In this document: positions 57,190 to 64,000 of the stretch, one piece after another | Numbering within the stretch: position 1 is the first letter of the stretch | Layout: each line of letters begins with the position of its first letter | DNA from: Mycobacterium sp. | Lineage (GTDB): Bacteria; Actinomycetota; Actinomycetes; Mycobacteriales; Mycobacteriaceae | Assembly: GCF_004298145.1 (NCBI RefSeq) | Contig: NZ_SCRH01000005.1 | Location: forward strand, 62,001 to 126,000 | Length of the DNA: 64,000 nucleotides | Reading direction: 5' to 3' | Made by a program: the position numbers and the translations under genes | The notes under the pieces: generated by a model | Databases searched by the model: none | Told to the model about the DNA's origin: nothing | Seen by the model: the letters and a program-made list of their open reading frames with translations, nothing else

Positions 57190-58053
57190 ATGTCTGTGCA
57201 GCTGACGCCGCATTTCGGGAACGTGCAAGCCCATTACGACTTGTCTGACGACTTCTTCCGGCTTTTCCTGGACCCGACTCAGACCTACAGCTGCGCCTAT
57301 TTCGAACGTGATGACATGACTCTGGAAGAGGCGCAGCTCGCCAAGGTCGATCTTGCGCTGGGCAAGTTGAAACTCGAGCCGGGGATGACGCTGCTGGACA
57401 TCGGTTGTGGTTGGGGCGCCACCATGCGGCGAGCCATCGAGAAATACGACGTCAACGTCGTGGGCCTGACGCTGTCGGAGAATCAGGCCGAGCACGTGCA
57501 GAAGTCCTTCGACCAGATGGACACCAACCGCGCCCGACGGGTGCTGCTGGAGGGCTGGGAGAAGTTCCACGAGCCGGTGGACCGCATTGTCTCGATCGGC
57601 GCGTTCGAGCACTTCGGTCGCCAACGCTACGGGCGCTTCTTCAAGATGGCCTACAACGTGCTGCCGCCCGGCGGAATCATGTTGCTGCATACCATCGTTC
57701 GGCCGTCCTTTAAAGATGCCCGGGCCGACGGCCTGCGGCTGACCCACGAGATCGTCGAGTTCTCGAAATTCATCCTGGCCGAGATTTTCCCTGGAGGCTG
57801 GCTTCCGACGCCCCAGACCGTCGGCGAGTACGGGGTCACGGTGGGCTTCGAGCTGACCCGGGTCCAGTCGCTGCGGCTGCACTATGCGAGGACGCTGGAT
57901 ATGTGGGCCGAGGCGCTCGAGGCGAATCGCGAGCGGGCCCTCGCTATTCAGTCGCAAGAGGTTTACAACCGGTATATGAAGTATCTGACCGGCTGCGCGA
58001 AGCTGTTCCGCGAGGGATACACCGACATCAACCAGTTCACGATGGAGAAATAA
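57190..58053 (+). CDS. pcaA: Mycolic acid cyclopropane synthase PcaA
   Basis: A 287-aa SAM-dependent methyltransferase placing the proximal cis-cyclopropane ring of alpha-mycolates. Motif I is [18 protein letters not shown]; the family signature [17 protein letters not shown] and the lipid channel SIGAFEHFGRQRYGRFFKM are intact, with the terminal QFTMEK. Length equals Rv0470c. AAAGG precedes the ATG. It shares a long hairpin terminator with the convergent umaA. Confidence 0.94.
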   Translation: MSVQLTPHFGNVQAHYDLSDDFFRLFLDPTQTYSCAYFERDDMTLEEAQLAKVDLALGKLKLEPGMTLLDIGCGWGATMRRAIEKYDVNVVGLTLSENQAEHVQKSFDQMDTNRARRVLLEGWEKFHEPVDRIVSIGAFEHFGRQRYGRFFKMAYNVLPPGGIMLLHTIVRPSFKDARADGLRLTHEIVEFSKFILAEIFPGGWLPTPQTVGEYGVTVGFELTRVQSLRLHYARTLDMWAEALEANRERALAIQSQEVYNRYMKYLTGCAKLFREGYTDINQFTMEK

Positions 58054-58070
58054 CCAGCTCCACAAAAACG

Positions 58071-58104
58071 ATCAGCCCCGAATGGATCACCATTCGGGGC
58101 TGAT
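58071..58104. terminator. Bidirectional terminator between pcaA and umaA
   Basis: Perfect 15-bp stem ATCAGCCCCGAATGG / CCATTCGGGGCTGAT with loop ATCA. In the umaA direction it is followed by CGTTTTTG, a U-rich end uncommon in mycobacteria; in the pcaA direction it is not. Confidence 0.85.
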
Positions 58105-58113
58105 GTGACTGTC

Positions 58114-58995
<882 letters not shown>

Positions 58996-59073
58996 CTATT
59001 CAACGCGAGCATACTAACCGACGGGCTAGTGGCCGAGGATCTCAGGCACCCGCGGTATGTCATCAGGCCTTGT

Positions 59074-59937
59074 TCAGTACCTGTAGAAACCTTGGCCCGT
59101 CTTTTTGCCGAGCCGACCGGCCTCCACCATACGCAGCAAAAGCGGCGGGGCCCCGTATTGCGGCTCCTTGAATTCTTCGAACATCTTGTCCGCGATCAGC
59201 TTCAAGGTGTCCAGGCCGACCAGGTCGGACAGGCGCAGCGGGCCCATCGGGTGCGACAGCCCCGCCACCACGGCTTTGTCGACATCCTCGATGGTGGCAA
59301 AGCCGGCTTCGACCATGCGGATCGCCGACAGCAGGTACGGCACCAGCAAGGCGTTCACCACGAATCCGGAGCGGTCCGAGCAGCGCACCACCTGCTTGCC
59401 CAGCACCGCGCTCGCGAATTCTTCGGTGCGGGCCGCGGCGGCCTCGTCGGTGACCAGCGTGCTGACCAACTCCACCAGCGGCAGCACCGGGACCGGGTTG
59501 AAAAAGTGCAGACCCAGCACGCGTTGCGGGTTCTTGGTGGCCGCGGCGATCTTCATGATCGGGATGCTGGACGTGTTGGACGCCAGCACCGCGTCGGGAT
59601 CGGTGATGACGCGATCGAGTTCGGCGAAGACCTGCGCCTTGACGGAGTCGTCTTCGATGATCGCCTCGATAACCAGTTGGCGGTCGGCGAGGTCCTTCAA
59701 GTCTGTGGTGAAGGTGAGCTTGCTCAGCGCGCGGTCGCGTTCCCGCTCGGTGACCTTGCCGGCGCTGACGCCGCGCTCCAGCGACTTGACGATGCGGTTG
59801 CGTCCCGCCGTGATCAGGGCCTCGGTCGTCTCGAACACCGTCACGTCGACGTCGGCGCGGACCGAGACCTCGGCGATGCCGGATCCCATCTGGCCGGCCC
59901 CGACCACGCCTACTCGCTGAATCGCTGCGTCACTCAC
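59074..59937 (-). CDS. fadB2: 3-hydroxybutyryl-CoA dehydrogenase
   Basis: A 287-aa NAD(P)-dependent 3-hydroxyacyl-CoA dehydrogenase. Rossmann motif RVGVVGAGQMGSGIAEV, catalytic His in LGLHFFNPVPVLPLVE, NTSSI upstream of it, and C-terminal helices (GFVVNALLVPYLLSAIRMVE). GTG with GGAGAG SD; an ATG 48 bp upstream adds residues not typical of Rv0468. It forms acetoacetyl-CoA in fatty acid use, fitting the neighbouring icl. A hairpin separates the two, so they are probably partly uncoupled. Confidence 0.93.
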   Translation of the reverse strand: MSDAAIQRVGVVGAGQMGSGIAEVSVRADVDVTVFETTEALITAGRNRIVKSLERGVSAGKVTERERDRALSKLTFTTDLKDLADRQLVIEAIIEDDSVKAQVFAELDRVITDPDAVLASNTSSIPIMKIAAATKNPQRVLGLHFFNPVPVLPLVELVSTLVTDEAAAARTEEFASAVLGKQVVRCSDRSGFVVNALLVPYLLSAIRMVEAGFATIEDVDKAVVAGLSHPMGPLRLSDLVGLDTLKLIADKMFEEFKEPQYGAPPLLLRMVEAGRLGKKTGQGFYRY

Positions 59938-59985
59938 TGAATTCTCTCCGGTTCTCTCCGGTGACCGTATCGTCTTGCACCGCAA

Positions 59986-60020
59986 TAGGCCCCGCCCAGG
60001 GGTTGGCTGGGCGGGGCCTA
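59986..60020 (-). terminator. Terminator hairpin downstream of icl
   Basis: Perfect 14-bp arms TAGGCCCCGCCCAG / CTGGGCGGGGCCTA with GGGTTGG loop, between the icl repeat array and fadB2. Confidence 0.7.
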
Positions 60021-60110
60021 CGCTACTTCATCTCATTCTCGGTACGACGAGCGTGTAGTCAGTGCGAAAATTCGAACGAATTCTCACACCAGATGCACGC
60101 TCGGCGGGGA

Positions 60111-60255
60111 TCGCGGGCCAGGGCCCGCTCGACCTCAGTGACTCAAGCCGTCGGTTTCACTTCGTCCTCGCGGGCCAGGGCCCGCTCGACCTCAGTGACT
60201 CAAGCCGTCGGTTTCACTTCGTCCTCGCGGGCCAGGGCCCGCTCGACCTCAGTGA
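60111..60255. repeat. Tandem repeat, 57-bp unit, 2.5 copies
   Basis: Copies start at 60111, 60168 and 60225; the third is 31 bp. Each holds a palindrome GCGGGCC-AG-GGCCCGC. The last copy contains CTCAGTGA, so the icl stop (60249-60251) is part of the repeat, and on the icl strand each copy begins with the last His codon and stop of icl. All full copies look identical. Confidence 0.92.
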
Positions 60256-61535
60256 AACTGGCCCTCTTCGGTGGAGCCGGTCAGCGCCGTGGTCGACGAC
60301 GTCGGGTCGACCGTGGTGGCGATGCGGTCGAAGTAACCGGCACCCACCTCACGCTGGTGCTTGGTGGCGGTGTAGCCACGCTCCTCGGCGGCGAACTCGC
60401 GCTCCTGCAGCTCGACGTAGGCGCTCATCTGGTTGCGGGCGTAGCCGTAGGCCAGATCGAACATCGAGTAGTTCAGGGCGTGGAAGCCGGCCAGCGTGAT
60501 GAACTGGAACTTGAACCCCATTGCGCCGAGCTCCTTTTGGAACTTCGCGATGGTGGAGTCGTCGAGGTGCTTGCGCCAGTTGAACGACGGCGAGCAGTTG
60601 TAGGCCAGCATCTGGTCGGGGAACTCGGCCTTGACGCCCTCGGCGAACTTGGCGGCGAGCTCGAGATCCGGAGTGCCGGTCTCCATCCAGATCAGGTCCG
60701 AGTAGGGCGCGTAGGCCTTGGCCCGGGCGATGCAGGGCTCCAGGCCGTTGCGGACCCGGTAGAAGCCTTCCTTGGTGCGCTCCCCGGTGATGAACGGCTG
60801 GTCGCGCTCGTCGACGTCGGAGGTGATCAGCGTGGCCGCCTCGGCGTCGGTCCGGGCGATGACGACGGTCGGAACGTCGCACACGTCGGCGGCCAGCCGG
60901 GCCGAGGTCAGGGTGCGGATGTGCTGCTGGGTCGGGATCAGTACCTTGCCGCCCAGGTGACCACACTTCTTCTCCGAAGCCAGCTGGTCCTCCCAGTGCG
61001 AGCCCGCCACACCGGCGGCGATCATGGCCTTCTGCAGCTCGTAGACGTTGAGCGCACCACCGAAACCGGCCTCACCGTCGGCGACGATCGGCGCCAGCCA
61101 GTTCTTCACCGAGGTGTCGCCCTCGACCCTGGCGATCTCGTCGGCGCGCAGCAGCGCGTTGTTGATCCGGCGCACCACCTGCGGCACCGAGTTGGCCGGG
61201 TAAAGGCTCTGGTCGGGGTAGGTGTGACCGGACAGGTTCGCGTCACCGGCGACCTGCCACCCGGACAGGTAGATGGCCTTCAGGCCGGCGCGCACCTGCT
61301 GGACGGCCATGTTGCCGGTCAGCGCGCCGAGCGCGTTGATGTACTCGAGGTCTTCCAGCTGCTCCCACAGCACCTCGGCGCCCCGGCGGGCCAGGGTGGC
61401 CTCCTCGACGACGCTGCCCTGCAGGGCGACGACGTCCTCGGCGCTGTAGGTGCGGGTGACGTCCTTCCACCGCGGGTTGGTGTCCCAGTCCTTCTGGACC
61501 TGTTCGGCGCTCTTGGGGGTGCCAACGACAGACAT
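60249..61535 (-). CDS. icl: Isocitrate lyase
   Basis: A 428-aa enzyme of the glyoxylate shunt, splitting isocitrate to succinate and glyoxylate during growth on fatty acids; also a methylisocitrate lyase. Catalytic Cys191 is in [11 protein letters not shown]; metal and substrate motifs include ADGEAGFGG and the C-terminal region. Same length as Rv0467. ATG start. Controlled by RamB, encoded divergently at 62772, with RamB-like boxes at 61697-61720. The gene's stop is part of the tandem repeat array. Confidence 0.97.
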   Translation of the reverse strand: MSVVGTPKSAEQVQKDWDTNPRWKDVTRTYSAEDVVALQGSVVEEATLARRGAEVLWEQLEDLEYINALGALTGNMAVQQVRAGLKAIYLSGWQVAGDANLSGHTYPDQSLYPANSVPQVVRRINNALLRADEIARVEGDTSVKNWLAPIVADGEAGFGGALNVYELQKAMIAAGVAGSHWEDQLASEKKCGHLGGKVLIPTQQHIRTLTSARLAADVCDVPTVVIARTDAEAATLITSDVDERDQPFITGERTKEGFYRVRNGLEPCIARAKAYAPYSDLIWMETGTPDLELAAKFAEGVKAEFPDQMLAYNCSPSFNWRKHLDDSTIAKFQKELGAMGFKFQFITLAGFHALNYSMFDLAYGYARNQMSAYVELQEREFAAEERGYTATKHQREVGAGYFDRIATTVDPTSSTTALTGSTEEGQFH

Positions 61536-61696
61536 TGGGCATGCTCCTTCACGATCTTCACTACTGAGTTGCTGAACGCCTCACCGGCGGTAGCTAGCGG
61601 CTCAACTTCACTGGTGTGCTAACTCGAAGATGGCACAGCTCAAGGGGGTGGTCTACCCGTTTCAATTGCCAATTTCAGCAACGGGAACGCGCGAAT

Positions 61697-61720
61697 TTGC
61701 GAATCTTGCTAAGTTGCTAA
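61697..61720 (-). promoter_or_regulatory. RamB-like binding boxes upstream of icl
   Basis: Three short direct repeats TTGCGAA (61697-61703), TTGCTAA (61706-61712), TTGCTAA (61714-61720), about 160-185 bp before the icl start. On the icl strand they read TTAGCAAC-TTAGCAAG-ATTCGCAAA. RamB sites in actinobacteria have an AACTTTGCAAA-like core, so this is the best candidate in the gap. Confidence 0.5.
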
Positions 61721-61814
61721 CAAGCTTAACCGTTTCAGAAGCTACCGGTCAGTAACTACAAAGCCGCAGGTCATCCGGGCAATTGACGGCGCTGTCGAAG
61801 CTGGCCCGTTCGGG

Positions 61815-62612
61815 CTACCGAGCAAAGATCGCGGCGACGGCTTTCGTCTCGTCACCAACGGCGTATGTGAGCGTTGTAACAGTGCGATCGGCCAGGTCGG
61901 GACCGAATTGCTCCGTGGATCCGGCCGGGTGAATGTGAGAAAAGATCTCCAGCTTGTCCCCCAGCGCCACCGGCGCCTCGTGCTCGATCGTGATACGCAA
62001 CGGCGCCCGCATCAGCTCGGTGTGCGACGCCAGATAGTCCTCGATGACGCTCCAGTACACCGAGTTGTTCATGTGGTCGAACAGGTCGATGTCGGTGACC
62101 CGGATGGGGAACTCGTGGATCTCGACCGCGTCGTCCCGGCTGCCCGCCTTCAGGTAGGACTTCCACCGCAACCGGTCGACCGACGTCGTCTTGCGCAGAC
62201 CCGCCAGGAACTCGTCGGCGATGCGCGAGGGCATCTGGGTCTCCCGGTTGATGTTGATCCAGAAGGCCTCGGACTCGATGAGGCCGCCCTTGCGCCTCCC
62301 ATCGATACGGACCCGCATCTCGCACCACCGATTCGAGGTACCCGAGCACCATCGGCGCAGGCGCAGCATGTCGTTGAACTCGATCGGCCGGGTCAGGTCG
62401 ACCATGGTGCGCCGGACGATCCACAGCGGATGGGTCTCCTCGAAACCCATCTCGCGCAGCTGGTCCTGGCCGATGTCCTGGATGTGGCGGCACGCGGCGT
62501 CCAGCCGCAGCCGGCCCGTGCGGTCGATATCGCCGACCCGCAACGGCCACTTACGATCGAAAACGTCAGGGTGACCGTCGGGCACCGGCATCAGTTGTTT
62601 ATCCAGGCTCAC
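61815..62612 (-). CDS. Acyl-ACP thioesterase (FatA/FatB-like)
   Basis: A 265-aa double hot-dog protein. First half includes DRTGRLRLDAACRHIQDIGQDQL and the WIVRRTMVDLTRPIEFNDMLRLRRWCSG strand; the second half has VTDIDLFDHMNNSVYWSVIEDYL, with the Asn-His motif (DHMNN) of acyl-ACP thioesterases. Rv0466 equivalent, close to 264 aa. GTG at 62612 with GGGGAG SD. Longer in-frame reading into the divergent ramB is not coding. It probably releases fatty acids from a carrier. Confidence 0.85.
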   Translation of the reverse strand: MSLDKQLMPVPDGHPDVFDRKWPLRVGDIDRTGRLRLDAACRHIQDIGQDQLREMGFEETHPLWIVRRTMVDLTRPIEFNDMLRLRRWCSGTSNRWCEMRVRIDGRRKGGLIESEAFWININRETQMPSRIADEFLAGLRKTTSVDRLRWKSYLKAGSRDDAVEIHEFPIRVTDIDLFDHMNNSVYWSVIEDYLASHTELMRAPLRITIEHEAPVALGDKLEIFSHIHPAGSTEQFGPDLADRTVTTLTYAVGDETKAVAAIFAR

Positions 62613-62771
62613 GGCGTCGCTCCCCGTTTCCTCCTTGTGATCACCCCAGGCTAAGGCCCAAGGCCCGGTCGAATCATGCCAATGGGGTCCCTCGAATACC
62701 AATCGCGACGCGTACGATTCGATGCCAACTCTGCGAACCATATCTTCACAAAGCCCGGTAACCTCGGTGAA

Positions 62772-64000
62772 GTGTCCAAGACGTTCGTCGGCTCGCGCCT
62801 TCGCCAGCTGCGCAACGAGCGCGGGTTTTCCCAGGCGGCACTGGCTCAGATGCTGGAGATTTCGCCGAGCTACCTCAATCAGATCGAGCATGACGTTCGC
62901 CCGCTGACCGTGGCGGTGCTGCTGCGCATCACCGAGGTGTTCGGGGTGGACGCCACGTTCTTCTCCTCGCAGGACGACACCCGGCTGGTCGCCGAGCTGC
63001 GCGAGGTCACCATGGACCGCGATCTCGACATCGATGTCGACCCGACCGGGGTCGCCGAGATGGTCAGCGCCCATCCCGGTCTGGCCCGGGCGGTGGTCAA
63101 CCTGCACCGGCGTTACCGGATCACCACGGCGCAGCTGGCGGCCGCCACCGAGGAGCGGTTCTCCGACGGCAGCGGCAGCGGGTCGATCACCATGCCGCAC
63201 GAGGAAGTGCGCGACTACTTCTACCAACGGCAGAACTACCTGCACGAGCTGGACACCGCCGCCGAGGACCTCACCATCAAAATGCGGTTGCACCATGGCG
63301 ACCTGGCCCGGGAGTTGACCCGCCGGCTCACCGAGCTGCACGGGGTGCACATCAACCGCCGGATCGATCTCGGCGACACCGTGCTGCACCGCTACGACCC
63401 CGCGACCAAGACGCTGGAGATCAGCAATCACCTCTCGCTGGGGCAACAGGTTTTCAAGATGGCCGCCGAATTGGCCTACCTCGAGTTCGGGGATCTGATC
63501 GACAGCCTGGTCGCGCAGGGAAAGTTCACCAGCGACGAGTCGCACACGCTGGCCCGGCTCGGCTTGGCCAACTACTTCGCCGCGGCCGCCGTGCTCCCCT
63601 ACCGCCAATTCCACGACGTCGCAGAGAATTTCCGCTACGACGTCGAGCGGTTGTCATCGTTCTACTCGATCAGTTACGAGACCATCGCGCACCGGCTCTC
63701 CACGATGCAGCGCCCGTCGATGCGCGGGGTGCCGTTCTCGTTCGTCCGGGTCGACCGCGCCGGAAACATGTCAAAACGTCAGTCCGCCACCGGTTTTCAC
63801 TTCTCCTCCAGCGGCGGCACCTGCCCGTTGTGGAACGTCTACGAGACGTTCGCCAACCCGGGCAAAATCCTGGTGCAGATCGCGCAGATGCCCGACGGCC
63901 GCAACTACATGTGGGTGGCCCGCACCGTGGAACGACGTGCGGCCCGGTATGGTCAGCCGGGTAAGACCTTCGCGATCGGCTTGGGCTGCGAGCTTCGCCA
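62772..64000 (+). CDS. ramB: Regulator of acetate metabolism RamB, 3' end cut by window
   Basis: A GTG at 62772 opens a frame that is still open at 64000 (409 codons, of about 474 in the family). Residues 5-65 are an XRE-type HTH (LRQLRNERGFSQAALAQMLEISPSYLNQIEHDVRPL). The middle is the IrrE/DUF955-like domain region, with LEISNHLSLGQQVFKMAAELAYLEFG, and the part near the edge has a Cys-containing FSSSGGTCPLWNVYETF. RamB regulates icl and glyoxylate genes in response to acetate or fatty acids. Divergent from the thioesterase, 159 bp between starts. Confidence 0.94.
   Translation, partial: MSKTFVGSRLRQLRNERGFSQAALAQMLEISPSYLNQIEHDVRPLTVAVLLRITEVFGVDATFFSSQDDTRLVAELREVTMDRDLDIDVDPTGVAEMVSAHPGLARAVVNLHRRYRITTAQLAAATEERFSDGSGSGSITMPHEEVRDYFYQRQNYLHELDTAAEDLTIKMRLHHGDLARELTRRLTELHGVHINRRIDLGDTVLHRYDPATKTLEISNHLSLGQQVFKMAAELAYLEFGDLIDSLVAQGKFTSDESHTLARLGLANYFAAAAVLPYRQFHDVAENFRYDVERLSSFYSISYETIAHRLSTMQRPSMRGVPFSFVRVDRAGNMSKRQSATGFHFSSSGGTCPLWNVYETFANPGKILVQIAQMPDGRNYMWVARTVERRAARYGQPGKTFAIGLGCELR

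Noticed and set aside
57105..57248. Second short ORF (47 codons) in the pcaA leader
   Set aside because: It overlaps the pcaA start in a different frame and lacks an SD; the leaderless 57062 ORF is better supported.

Overview
This is a high-GC chromosomal segment from a slow-growing Mycobacterium, most likely the M. avium complex or a close relative. The evidence is the mycolic-acid genes (three cyclopropane-synthase-family methyltransferases, hadD, madR), mycothiol synthesis (mshA), senX3-regX3 joined by a MIRU element, hbhA, and a gene order matching, in inverse orientation, the M. tuberculosis block from about Rv0533c (fabH) back to Rv0465c (ramB). The match is from memory of family sequences and gene order; no search was run. 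There are no tRNA or rRNA genes, IS elements, PE/PPE genes or CRISPR arrays.

Layout. 1-9.6 kb: the end of fabH, small membrane proteins, a ParA/MinD-like ATPase, then a tightly overlapping minus-strand operon hemL / histidine phosphatase / TlpA-like lipoprotein / ccdA / resB / ccsA for System II cytochrome c maturation. 9.9-17 kb: accessory-looking region with a gabP-like permease, a Tat-type esterase, an acyltransferase fused to an SGNH domain, a new 38-aa membrane peptide, a secreted SGNH hydrolase and a second acyltransferase. 17.2-23.9 kb: STAS regulator, then the haem operon hemA-hemC-hemD-hemB followed by two membrane proteins. 23.9-27.1 kb: an EsxF/EsxE-like WXG100 pair with no CpnT-like toxin beside it, then serB1, hadD, cmaA2. 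27.2-34.8 kb: PlsC-like acyltransferase, galE2, the 33-aa ribosomal protein bS22, an excisionase-type HTH protein, proC, thioesterase, TIM-barrel protein, membrane protein and ppx1.

34.9-49.2 kb: a FadR-like repressor divergent from a three-gene operon ending in a GMC oxidoreductase, with a palindromic operator inside the promoter; regX3-MIRU-senX3, gpmA, a YbjN protein whose N-terminus looks MIRU-derived, mshA, a degenerate ROK regulator, an SDR, the L,D-transpeptidase lprQ, and murB. 49.2-56.2 kb: nitrilase, DUF2993 protein, deoC, secreted and membrane proteins, hbhA, an XRE regulator with a 12+12 bp palindrome, and a DUF445 protein. 56.3-64 kb: madR, a probable leaderless 13-codon upstream ORF, pcaA, umaA, fadB2, icl, an acyl-ACP thioesterase and the 5' part of ramB, the regulator of icl.

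The most unusual structural signals are four short tandem duplications (units of 55, 26, 60 and 57 bp) at gene 3' ends, three of which include the stop codon of the adjacent gene; two MIRU-type elements placed at start/stop overlaps; the orphan esxFE-like pair; the leaderless upstream ORF before pcaA; and two strong unreported-looking operator palindromes (36420-36434 and 54720-54747).
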